12,069 bases of DNA from the NCBI GenBank assembly GCA_007125875.1, contig SLCI01000133.1, positions 1 to 12,069 on the forward strand, given 5' to 3'. This document shows positions 1-6,960 of this stretch, piece by piece (the stretch's first letter is position 1; each line of letters starts with the position of its first letter). The notes under the pieces were generated by a model. That model did not search any database. It was not told where the DNA came from and saw nothing but the letters and a program-made list of their open reading frames with translations. A program made the translations under genes and the position numbers. Source of the stretch: Kiritimatiellia bacterium. GTDB taxonomy: Bacteria > Verrucomicrobiota > Kiritimatiellia > SLAD01.

Positions 1-99
1 AATCCGCGTCTTCAAGGTCTCCCCCGGTTGCAACTTGATGCTTAGGACATAGATCAAGCACACAGTCGCTGCAATTAATACGATGACTTCAATACCCAT
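1..99 (-). CDS. Partial N-terminus of small membrane-anchored protein (runs off left edge)
   Basis: Reading the minus strand from ATG at 99-97 gives 33 uninterrupted codons to the window edge. The protein starts MGIEVIVLIAATVCLIYVLS and continues with IKLQPGETLKTRI. Residues 3-19 form a clear hydrophobic segment followed by a basic, polar stretch, as expected for a bitopic membrane protein or one with an uncleaved anchor. I do not recognise the family. It lies 94 bases downstream of the DUF2301-like gene on the same strand, so the two could be co-transcribed, though no clear ribosome binding site precedes the ATG. The hydrophobic opening is the main reason to believe it is coding; the visible part is short. 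Confidence 0.5.
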   Translation of the reverse strand, partial: MGIEVIVLIAATVCLIYVLSIKLQPGETLKTRI

Positions 100-193
100 T
101 GCTTACTGAGCATGACGGGGTCTTATAGAGACGACAAGGCTTTACGTCCTGTGCGATCGCGATGTCTTAAAGGGAAACGGTCTTGATGGGGCA

Positions 194-754
194 CTACATG
201 CGGTAGGCGCTTTTGTCCCCGATATCGTAGTGGAGTGGCATTCGCCATTTTGCGATCACCATCCATAGATAAAGAATCGCGGCAAGAGCAAGCAGGATAG
301 CCGAAACGAAATCAATCCCCACAAAGCGGAGGATAATAGCGCCGGCTAACAAAAAAGGCACCATCGGTAAGCCCCAGATCTTGAAGCAGAAGGACTCTTT
401 AACAGCCAGCATGCCCATACCGGCATAGAAGAACCCAAGACCGACAAGCGAACCGATCTCCCGCACTGTGCCTTCGGCGGTCAGCACGAAGAGCAACACG
501 GAGAAACCAACCCAGCTCATCATCGGCACGAGCCAACGAAAAGTGGGATCGTAAAGGTGCATATTTGCGCTTGCAGATGCGGCTGCCAAACCAACGATGG
601 GCAAGTACCAGCGTCCCAACAGCGTTACACCAACGAGTTCCTCGATGGCATGCAAAGCAATGCTGATGGCAAAGATCGTCAACCCGACCCGATACCATGC
701 AACCGTTAGGTTATCAATGCCCTCCATCTCAGGGGTATGTTCTGGATTTGCCAT
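194..754 (-). CDS. DUF2301-like integral membrane protein
   Basis: A 186-residue very hydrophobic protein with about six predicted membrane helices (roughly residues 22-40, 47-64, 72-93, 98-117, 128-145 and 148-170, counted from ATG 754). The segment around residues 116-127 (AVKESFCF then KIWGLP) and the helix after it resemble DUF2301/COG5413, a conserved family of unknown function best known in cyanobacteria; this is recognition from memory, not a search. An in-frame GTG at 817 would add 21 residues, but these are basic and aromatic with no family character, so I prefer MANPEHTPEM at 754. MEGIDNLTV at 727 is another candidate. None of the starts has a good Shine-Dalgarno sequence. No function is inferred beyond residence in the inner membrane. 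Confidence 0.72.
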   Translation of the reverse strand: MANPEHTPEMEGIDNLTVAWYRVGLTIFAISIALHAIEELVGVTLLGRWYLPIVGLAAASASANMHLYDPTFRWLVPMMSWVGFSVLLFVLTAEGTVREIGSLVGLGFFYAGMGMLAVKESFCFKIWGLPMVPFLLAGAIILRFVGIDFVSAILLALAAILYLWMVIAKWRMPLHYDIGDKSAYRM

Positions 755-867
755 ACGGTGAACATAACACGCAGGCCTGACTCGGCAAATCCAATCTGGC
801 CAATATTTAATCGGCACCTCGATGAAGAAGAGCTCGTTGATCAGCGTTTCCCCTATTGATTATCCAG

Positions 868-896
868 CCAATAACCTGATATTGGTTGCACGTGCA
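868..896. promoter_or_regulatory. Two adjacent palindromes in the divergent control region
   Basis: CCAATA (868-873) and TATTGG (880-885) form a perfect 6-base inverted repeat around a 6-base spacer. It is followed at once by the 10-base palindrome TGCACGTGCA (887-896). Both lie between the divergent DUF2301-like and reductase genes, 58-86 bases upstream of the reductase ATG. A weak sigma70-like pair (TTGGTT 882-887 and TTGTAT 904-909, 16-base spacer) would overlap them. Operator function is inferred only from symmetry and position. The same TGCACGTGCA also occurs at 5211-5220 inside rpe, where it is simply coding sequence, so the second palindrome on its own is weak evidence. Confidence 0.3.
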
Positions 897-953
897 TAGG
901 CTATTGTATCGTCTACTTTATTAACCATATGACTGCTCACTGAAGGACAAATC

Positions 954-1820
954 ATGACGAACGATTCAACTCAACCACCGCGCTCCTTTCCAGCCCGTCT
1001 ACTGGCCAATAAACCGCGCAGCGATCTATCCGATGCGCAGAGCGAAATCCGCGAACTCGTGATCGAAGTGGACGAACCCAGTTTCAACTGTTCCGCCGGT
1101 CAAAGCATTGGCGTGTTGGCCCCCGTGCCGGCCGGCTCCGATGAACCTTTTTACCTGCGTTGGTATAGCATCGCAGATATTCCCGACCGGGACGATCAAC
1201 GACGACAAAGTGTCACGATCTGCGTGCGCCGCATCGTCACAAAAGACCCAACTACGGGTGAAGAGGTGCGTGGACATTGTTCGAACTACCTTTGCGATCT
1301 GGAATCTGGCGCGGAATTGACGGTCTGTGGCCCCAAAGGCATCGCCTTCCCGATTCCTTCTGACCAAACCGCAAACCTGATCTTGATCGGTGCCGGCACG
1401 GGTATTGCACCCTTCCGTAGCTTTATCAAAACATTGCATCGCCAACATCCGAATTGGAGCGGCGTGGTACGACTATTTTACGGCACACAAACGGGCCTCG
1501 ACGTGCTCTATGCCAATGACCCGAGCGATGATCTGAAACAATATTTTGATCAAGAAACTTTTGCTGCCTTCAAAGCCTTGAGTCCCGCGCCCAACTGGGC
1601 GGATCCGATTGCATGGGATTTAGCTTTTTCTGAACGCGGCAACGAGCTCTTAGAGCTGATGGATGATTCGAAAACCTATGTTTACGTCGCTGGCAGGCAG
1701 GAGACACGGGATCATCTAGATAGCCTATTCGGGAAATTGCTAGGCTCCGCGAATCTTTGGAGCTTGAAAAAACAAGAGTTGGTTGCGGCCGGGCGCTGGG
1801 CGGAATTGATCTATAAATAA
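954..1820 (+). CDS. Ferredoxin-NADP+ reductase-like FAD/NAD(P)-binding oxidoreductase
   Basis: A 288-residue soluble flavoprotein of the plant-type FNR superfamily, expected to move electrons between a reduced nicotinamide and a one-electron carrier such as ferredoxin or flavodoxin. The FAD domain comes first: RWYS at 69-72 matches the RxYS flavin motif, and CSNYLC at 109-114 matches the diphosphate-binding CSxYLC segment of PetH-type enzymes. The nucleotide domain follows with GAGTGIAPFRSF (146-157), FYGTQT (175-180) and YVYVAG (242-247). The C-terminal aromatic that stacks on the flavin is present as Tyr287, but one extra Lys follows it. At the position where FNR usually has a Ser-Arg that binds the NADP 2'-phosphate, this protein reads ALSPAP (208-213), so NADP preference is uncertain. 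GAAGGA at 942-947 is a good ribosome binding site for ATG 954. It is not in a visible operon; the partner protein is unknown. Confidence 0.85.
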   Translation: MTNDSTQPPRSFPARLLANKPRSDLSDAQSEIRELVIEVDEPSFNCSAGQSIGVLAPVPAGSDEPFYLRWYSIADIPDRDDQRRQSVTICVRRIVTKDPTTGEEVRGHCSNYLCDLESGAELTVCGPKGIAFPIPSDQTANLILIGAGTGIAPFRSFIKTLHRQHPNWSGVVRLFYGTQTGLDVLYANDPSDDLKQYFDQETFAAFKALSPAPNWADPIAWDLAFSERGNELLELMDDSKTYVYVAGRQETRDHLDSLFGKLLGSANLWSLKKQELVAAGRWAELIYK

Positions 1821-1835
1821 ATCTTGGCTTCGCCG

Positions 1836-2927
1836 CTAGCGAATCCATCCCCAACGATCACTGATCGGCCAGTACACTTTGAATGCTGGGCCCACAACGT
1901 TTTCACGTGCGATCGCGCCAAAATAGCGGCCATCTAAACTGTGCGTGGTGTTGTCACCAAACGCCAAGTATTCTTTGTCCCCCAAGGAAATGCTTGCACG
2001 TGGGTGACCTAACACGGGCAGCGGCATGTTGTGACCGGGTGGCGCAAATTTGTAGCCTTCGTAGCCTAAATGCCGATCATAGGCTTGGCGACGAAACACG
2101 TCGGGCTCAAGTATGCGTTGATCATTCGCCAATAGGTAGGGTGGCTGCAAGCGGATCGTTTCGCCGGGCATACCGACCAATCGCTTAATATAGAACGTGT
2201 CCGGCTTGACCTGTGGATGATCAATTCCCTGTGTATTGAAGACAAACACGTCCCCACGCTGTGGTCGGCTGAAATTATACCGTACTTTATTCACAAAAAT
2301 ATGATCGCCCGAACGCACGCGACCGGAGGCCAGCAACTGTCCTTTCGAAACAAACTCGCCCGCCTCAAAATGTTGCGCCATATTGTGGCGGAACGGCGGG
2401 ACAACACCGTTGAGGCTGAAGATATAGGTCTCATCTTGAACCAATTGCTCAACCACTCCGGATCGGGCGGCCCGCACTTCAACATAGCGGTCGCCAAAAA
2501 CGGCCAGCGAGACCAGATTTAGAGGGAAACGATCCATGGTCCCCCGCCCCACCTGCGGCTCCGCCACAATGCCGTACAATGTCGGCTGCATAGAGCCGGT
2601 AGGGATTTTGAAAGGCTGAATAAAGTAGGAACGGAAGGCCATCGCCACACCGATCGCCACCACAAAGATCTCAACATATTCGCGAATGCGCGGATGAGGT
2701 TTGGGCGGGAAAATCACTCGTGTCCGCTGTATCAACTCTTCCGCCGCGCGCTCTGCAGCTGCATAATCTTTTTGGCCCCAAGCTTCTTTGACGGCCTGTT
2801 CTGCCACAAGCACCGCATCGATGTCTTCCGGCGAGGCCACATCCTCACGCATATGCCGTGCATGACGGGCATCGTGCAGAATGTGTTTGATCTGCTTTTT
2901 AAGCTGGCGTCGCTGAAAATAGTTCAT
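1836..2927 (-). CDS. lepB: Signal peptidase I (leader peptidase), long form
   Basis: A 363-residue membrane serine protease that removes signal peptides from exported proteins at the outer face of the inner membrane. The catalytic Ser112 lies in PTGSMQPT (109-116) just after a membrane helix (about 84-99). The general base Lys248 is in FYIKRLVGMPGE (245-256), and the C-terminal box GDNTTHSLDGRYFG (324-337) is present. Two features set it apart from the E. coli form: about 80 charged, helix-prone residues precede the only obvious membrane span, and about 85 residues (roughly 120-205) separate the serine box from GDHIFVNK (208-215). Such long forms occur in the PVC group, to my knowledge. It starts 6 bases after the lepA stop and is probably translated from the same message. 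The Shine-Dalgarno sequence is weak. Its stop lies 15 bases from the convergent reductase gene. Confidence 0.95.
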   Translation of the reverse strand: MNYFQRRQLKKQIKHILHDARHARHMREDVASPEDIDAVLVAEQAVKEAWGQKDYAAAERAAEELIQRTRVIFPPKPHPRIREYVEIFVVAIGVAMAFRSYFIQPFKIPTGSMQPTLYGIVAEPQVGRGTMDRFPLNLVSLAVFGDRYVEVRAARSGVVEQLVQDETYIFSLNGVVPPFRHNMAQHFEAGEFVSKGQLLASGRVRSGDHIFVNKVRYNFSRPQRGDVFVFNTQGIDHPQVKPDTFYIKRLVGMPGETIRLQPPYLLANDQRILEPDVFRRQAYDRHLGYEGYKFAPPGHNMPLPVLGHPRASISLGDKEYLAFGDNTTHSLDGRYFGAIARENVVGPAFKVYWPISDRWGWIR

Positions 2928-2933
2928 GACCGA

Positions 2934-4736
2934 TCAGTTGGTAGACTTGAGAACACTGATGAACGCTTCTTGCGGAATGCTGACTTTGCCAATCTGCTTC
3001 ATCCGCTTCTTACCCTCTTTTTGGCGTTCCAGCAGTTTGCGCTTGCGCGTGATGTCACCACCATAACATTTGGCTGTGACGTCTTTCCGCAAGGCGCGAA
3101 TGGTTTCACGTGCAATAATTTGTTTTTGAATTGCTGCCTGGATAGGCACCGCAAACATTTGTGACGGGATCACTTCTTTGAGGGCCTTACACATTTGGCG
3201 ACCACGTTCCACAGCTTTGTCACGGTGCACAATACAGGAGAACGCGTCTACAACCTCTCCATGCACCATGATATCCATCTTCACGAGGTGATCCTCAAAA
3301 TAGCCGATGTGCTCGTAGTCCATCGAGGCATAACCGCGGCTGATACTCTTGAGGCGATCATGGAAATCGATCAGGATTTCATTCAGGGGGATGTTGCAGG
3401 TCAACATCACGCGCCGCGAGTCGAGCGTATCGGTCTTCTCGAGTTCGCCCCGTTTATCCATCACCAATTGCATAATGTCGCCGATGAATTCGTTTGGACA
3501 AATGATGAACGCGTTAACTTTTGGTTCTTCGATATGATCGATCGAGGTGATCTCCGGCAAATGGGCAGGATTATCAACTTCTACCATTTCCCCGTTGGTC
3601 AAATATACCTGATAGATGACGCCGGGGTACGTGGTGATGATGTCCATGTCGTATTCGCGACGTAATCGTTCTTGAATAATTTCCATATGAAGCAAACCCA
3701 GAAATCCGCAACGGAATCCCAGCCCAAGAGCGACCGAGCTCTCGGCTTGATAATGGAAAGAACTATCGTTGAGGATTAGTTTGTCGAGACTCGCTTTCAG
3801 CTTCTCGTAATCGGACGTATTAACCGGATAGATACCACTGAAAACCATCGGCTGAACTTGCTTAAATCCAGGCAACGGATCTTTGCTGGGGCGATCAGTA
3901 CGGGTCACCGTGTCGCCGATTTTGATTTCAGCGGTGTCCTTAATATTCCCGATCAAGTACCCCACATCGCCTGCCTTCATGCTGTTAACGGCTAACGGTT
4001 TCGGGGTAAAGATGCCGGTCTCCTTGACTTCGTAATCTTTGCCTGTGCTCAGCAGGCGGATTTTATCACCTTTTGAAAGTGCGCCATCAATCACGCGCAC
4101 ATAAGTGATTACGCCACGAAACGCGTCATAGGTTGAATCAAACACCAGCGCCCGCAACGGGCCATCCACTTTGCCGCGCGGGGGCGGAATCTGCTTCACA
4201 ATGGCTTCCATCACCGGCCCGATGCCCATACCGGTCTTGGCACTCACTTTGAGGCAATCGTCCATCGGGATCGATAGAACCTCTTCAATCTGGCGGATCA
4301 CCTCGGGGACATCGGCGCTGGGCAGATCGATTTTGTTGAGCACCGGAATAATCGTTAACCCCTGTTCGAGGGCCAAATGCGTATTCGCGACCGTTTGTGC
4401 CTCGACGCCTTGGGCCGCATCCACCACCAACAAGGCCCCTTCACAAGCGGCCAGACTGCGCGATACTTCGTATGAAAAATCTACGTGGCCTGGCGTATCG
4501 ATCAGGTTGAACTGAAAGAGCTGTCCGTCTTCCGCTTGATAGCGCATGGTGACGGGATGCGCCTTGATCGTAATCCCCCGCTCGCGCTCCAGATCCATTG
4601 AATCCAAGATCTGTTCTTTTCGTTCCCGCGCTTCAATCGTCTGGGTCACATCCAGCATGCGATCGGCCAGGGTGGATTTGCCGTGGTCGATATGCGCAAT
4701 GATGCAGAAGTTTCGTACGTGCGACAAATCGCTCAT
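2934..4736 (-). CDS. lepA: Elongation factor 4 (ribosomal back-translocase GTPase LepA)
   Basis: A translational GTPase that binds the ribosome, close to EF-G in fold, and acts during initiation or under stress when ribosomes stall. With the start at ATG 4736 the protein has 600 residues, the usual family length. The G boxes are intact: AHIDHGKS (14-21), RGITIKA (53-59), DTPGH (80-84), NKID (134-137) and SAK (165-167). The LepA-specific C-terminal region is present, including AKCYGGDITRKRK and a basic tail. An upstream in-frame start at 4766 would add 10 residues that have no place in the family. The start chosen here overlaps the rpe stop as ATGA (4733-4736), a common sign of translational coupling, and a GGGG tract precedes it. 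The gene is followed by lepB, the classical lepA-lepB pairing. Confidence 0.97.
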   Translation of the reverse strand: MSDLSHVRNFCIIAHIDHGKSTLADRMLDVTQTIEARERKEQILDSMDLERERGITIKAHPVTMRYQAEDGQLFQFNLIDTPGHVDFSYEVSRSLAACEGALLVVDAAQGVEAQTVANTHLALEQGLTIIPVLNKIDLPSADVPEVIRQIEEVLSIPMDDCLKVSAKTGMGIGPVMEAIVKQIPPPRGKVDGPLRALVFDSTYDAFRGVITYVRVIDGALSKGDKIRLLSTGKDYEVKETGIFTPKPLAVNSMKAGDVGYLIGNIKDTAEIKIGDTVTRTDRPSKDPLPGFKQVQPMVFSGIYPVNTSDYEKLKASLDKLILNDSSFHYQAESSVALGLGFRCGFLGLLHMEIIQERLRREYDMDIITTYPGVIYQVYLTNGEMVEVDNPAHLPEITSIDHIEEPKVNAFIICPNEFIGDIMQLVMDKRGELEKTDTLDSRRVMLTCNIPLNEILIDFHDRLKSISRGYASMDYEHIGYFEDHLVKMDIMVHGEVVDAFSCIVHRDKAVERGRQMCKALKEVIPSQMFAVPIQAAIQKQIIARETIRALRKDVTAKCYGGDITRKRKLLERQKEGKKRMKQIGKVSIPQEAFISVLKSTN

Positions 4737-5413
4737 GTCGCCCCGCTTCCGAACGCTTCTGTGCAACTGGTGCGCATGTCTGCGATGGCCGCGCCCATAT
4801 CCTCCGCCTTAAAGAGCGAGGAACCTGCCAACATGATATTGGCGCCTGCAGCAGCACTGCGGGGCGCCGAAGCTGCATCGATACCGCCGTCGACTGAGAT
4901 CGGCAAGTCGCCGGCAGCAGCGCGCAATTCCCCAATTTTGGGCAATACGGATTCGATAAACGCCTGCCCCCCGAACCCCGGGAACACCGTCATACAAAGG
5001 ATTTCATCGATCCGCCCAGCGCTGATGAGTGGTAAAATCGTATCGGCTGGCGTATCCGGATTGACGGTGATTCCCGCTCGCGCACCTTTTTCACGTATTT
5101 TAGCGAGCGTCGCGCTGATATCGCCTTCGGATTCAATATGAATGAGCACCGTATCGGCACCAGATTCGATAAACGGTTCGGCGTAGCGATCCGGATGGGT
5201 AATCATTAAGTGCACGTGCAAATGCACGTCGACGCCTAATGCGCGTCTGAGGGCAGACACAACGGCCGGCCCCATGCTGAGGTTCGGCACGAAGTGGCCG
5301 TCCATGATGTCCACATGCAGTCCGTCGGCACCACCCTCCAGGGCGCGCCGGCAGTCGGCCTCTAAATTGGCCATATCAGCTGCTAAAATTGATGGATAAA
5401 TTTCGATACTCAT
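4733..5413 (-). CDS. rpe: Ribulose-phosphate 3-epimerase
   Basis: Interconverts D-ribulose 5-phosphate and D-xylulose 5-phosphate in the pentose phosphate pathway (and in the Calvin cycle where present), using a TIM barrel with a bound divalent metal. From ATG 5413 it has 226 residues. Family landmarks are PSILAAD (7-13), HVDIMDGHFVPN (33-44, metal and acid/base residues His33 and Asp35), HLMI (68-71), VNPDTPA (118-124), MTVFPGFGGQ (141-150, phosphate loop) and SVDGGI with catalytic Asp175. An ATG at 5425 would add MLSA; both starts fit the promoter position, and neither has a strong ribosome binding site. Before the HLMI motif it carries an unusual run of alternating histidines (HLHVHL). It is the first gene of the rpe-lepA-lepB operon and overlaps lepA by ATGA. 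Confidence 0.96.
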   Translation of the reverse strand: MSIEIYPSILAADMANLEADCRRALEGGADGLHVDIMDGHFVPNLSMGPAVVSALRRALGVDVHLHVHLMITHPDRYAEPFIESGADTVLIHIESEGDISATLAKIREKGARAGITVNPDTPADTILPLISAGRIDEILCMTVFPGFGGQAFIESVLPKIGELRAAAGDLPISVDGGIDAASAPRSAAAGANIMLAGSSLFKAEDMGAAIADMRTSCTEAFGSGAT

Positions 5414-5445
5414 CGCCGATAACATTCTCGGGGAAAACAGGCGAT

Positions 5446-5474
5446 ACGCTAACGGAGCATTGCCCCAGCGTCAA
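5446..5474 (-). promoter_or_regulatory. Candidate sigma70 promoter for rpe-lepA-lepB
   Basis: On the minus strand TTGACG (5474-5469) is a five-of-six match to the -35 consensus and is followed by exactly 17 bases and then TAGCGT (5451-5446), a weaker -10 element. Transcription would begin near 5439, giving a short leader of about 14-26 bases before either rpe start. The spacing and the position at the head of a three-gene operon make it plausible; the -10 element is poor. Confidence 0.45.
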
Positions 5475-5493
5475 GCGGTCACCTGAGCATTCC

Positions 5494-5527
5494 GATCAGC
5501 GTCATACAAATGACGCAACAACTGATC
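5494..5527. promoter_or_regulatory. Nested inverted repeat in the divergent rpe / membrane protein control region
   Basis: GCGTCAT (5499-5505) and ATGACGC (5510-5516) are perfect 7-base arms around ACAA. They are flanked by a second pair, GATCA (5494-5498) and TGATC (5523-5527). A further GCGTCA at 5468-5473 overlaps the candidate rpe -35 box and lies 31 bases (about three helical turns) from the first arm. The site lies 14-47 bases before the start of the gene at 5541, where a dimeric regulator could act on both directions. The regulator is not known. Confidence 0.4.
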
Positions 5528-5540
5528 ACATAGTTGCGCG

Positions 5541-6857
5541 ATGGGCGTAGGTTGTGATTTACTGTCGCGCGTGAACGCTCAACCACCAGATCAGCAACCA
5601 TCCGATGACGGGGCCCCTAAGCCGCCAAGCATTCTGGATGGCGTATTGGCTGATCTACAGCGCCCGGCTGCTCCAGCCGTACCGCCGGTGGTAAAGCCCT
5701 CCTTGCCGAAACCTATTCCGCCCGTTTCAAAAACAGGTATTGGGGCCTCTCAGGTGGAGCCCCCCTCGCCCAGGGATCACGATAGAGACGATACTCCACC
5801 GCTGGATGAGCTACCAGAGCAGGCTCAACAACCGCAAGAAGTTGCTCCGATAGCAGAAATCACGCCCGCTCCGCCCAAAACAGAAGACGGCCCACTTGCG
5901 GCCAGCGACCCTCTTAGAGGTGATCAAGAGCCTGACCAGGCCATCGATGAGGCAAAGCCAGCTGTGCCAGATGATGCGAGAGACGAATTCCCGGACAAGG
6001 ACTTGGTCGCGCCAGGCGACGTATCAGAGCAGCCCTCCTCAACTCCAGAGCTGCAACAACCCATTGCAGATGATCATTCGGACACTGCGGAGTCGGAAGA
6101 GCCCCATATTCAGCCTGCCCTTGTTGCCCCGCCACATGGTCGACCGCCGCTGCCCGAGGTTCCCCCGCGCGATGACGCAAAATCGAATCGATCAACACAA
6201 TGGGCATTAATCGGCACTGCATTGCTGATTTTCTTCAATATTGCCTTGATCGCATTTATCGCGTTTATACTTTTCGGACGCGATCAGACAACGCCTCCCC
6301 CAACAACGGAGCTACCTCCGGTTACCCGACCGGCACCAGCACGACCTGCTGAACCGGCGCCGCCACCCGCTATCGAGGAAAAACCTGACCTCGTTCCTGT
6401 TGTAGAAGAGCGTCCTGAGCAACCTGCTGCTCCCTCGCCGACAACCTTCACAATTCCGAAACTCGAGTTGATTCGGGGAATCAGTGGATTCGGGCAGTAT
6501 GATCGCTTACCAGACGCCCCTTTGCGGCCGCGCCATCTGCCACACATACAAGCCTATGTGGAAATGACGAATCTAACCCCGGAACCTCGGGAAGATGGCC
6601 GATTCAATTATTATGTGTCCATGCGCGTCAAAATGTACCGAGCCGACATTGGTCCAAGTGAACCATTAATGGACACGACCATCTCCCATGTTTTTCGGGG
6701 ATACAGTCCACGCCGAGATTTTCATCTAACGCATGCGCTGCAATCATCCCGCCCCATACGATCTGGAGAACATGTTGTGGCAGTGCGTGTGGTGGACCAA
6801 ATCACCCGTTCGGTGGCACAGGAACAAACCTCTTTCGTGATTACGTCGGAACCCTGA
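5541..6857 (+). CDS. Single-span membrane protein with long proline-rich N-terminal tail and conserved C-terminal domain
   Basis: A 438-residue protein with three parts. Residues 1-219 are a disordered proline/acid-rich tail without a signal peptide. Residues 220-246 form one strong membrane helix (WALIGTALLIFFNIALIAF and onward). Residues 247-300 are a proline/alanine linker, and residues 303-436 a compact, probably beta-sandwich domain beginning IPKLELIRGISGFGQYDRLP. That domain resembles, from memory, the C-terminal domain of proteins frequent in Planctomycetes with the pattern GFGxY followed by a YVEV/N strand; its function is unknown. Topology is inferred as tail inside, domain outside. 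The ATG at 5541 has no clear ribosome binding site, and a GTG at 5571 (giving NAQPPDQQP after the start) is equally possible. It is followed 103 bases later by the GYF/coiled-coil gene. The proline-rich tail is a conceivable ligand for GYF domains. Confidence 0.8.
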   Translation: MGVGCDLLSRVNAQPPDQQPSDDGAPKPPSILDGVLADLQRPAAPAVPPVVKPSLPKPIPPVSKTGIGASQVEPPSPRDHDRDDTPPLDELPEQAQQPQEVAPIAEITPAPPKTEDGPLAASDPLRGDQEPDQAIDEAKPAVPDDARDEFPDKDLVAPGDVSEQPSSTPELQQPIADDHSDTAESEEPHIQPALVAPPHGRPPLPEVPPRDDAKSNRSTQWALIGTALLIFFNIALIAFIAFILFGRDQTTPPPTTELPPVTRPAPARPAEPAPPPAIEEKPDLVPVVEERPEQPAAPSPTTFTIPKLELIRGISGFGQYDRLPDAPLRPRHLPHIQAYVEMTNLTPEPREDGRFNYYVSMRVKMYRADIGPSEPLMDTTISHVFRGYSPRRDFHLTHALQSSRPIRSGEHVVAVRVVDQITRSVAQEQTSFVITSEP

Positions 6858-6871
6858 TTTTCACGTTTTTT
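6836..6871 (+). terminator. Weak terminator-like hairpin after the membrane protein gene
   Basis: CGTGA (6836-6840) can pair with TCACG (6861-6865) and is followed directly by six thymines (6866-6871). The loop is long (20 bases) and the stem only 5 pairs and partly within the gene, so termination would be inefficient; read-through into the GYF/coiled-coil gene remains possible. Confidence 0.22.
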
Positions 6872-6960
6872 CTTTACTATCGGGACCAGCAAACCTACAA
6901 CAACATTGCTTAGATTTACCAAATTCGGGGATTTTCAAACCTCATCACAGGACATGCATC

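Noticed and set aside
1821..1835. Bidirectional terminator between the convergent reductase and lepB genes
   Set aside because: Only 15 bases separate the stops and I see no stable hairpin with T-runs there or immediately around it.
4737..4766. Ten-residue N-terminal extension of LepA
   Set aside because: LepA proteins begin just before the AHIDHGKS box, and ATG 4736 overlaps the rpe stop as ATGA, which explains coupling without the extension.
5211..5220. Second TGCACGTGCA palindrome as a regulatory site
   Set aside because: It lies inside rpe and encodes the His-rich segment before HLMI; the match to 887-896 is probably chance.
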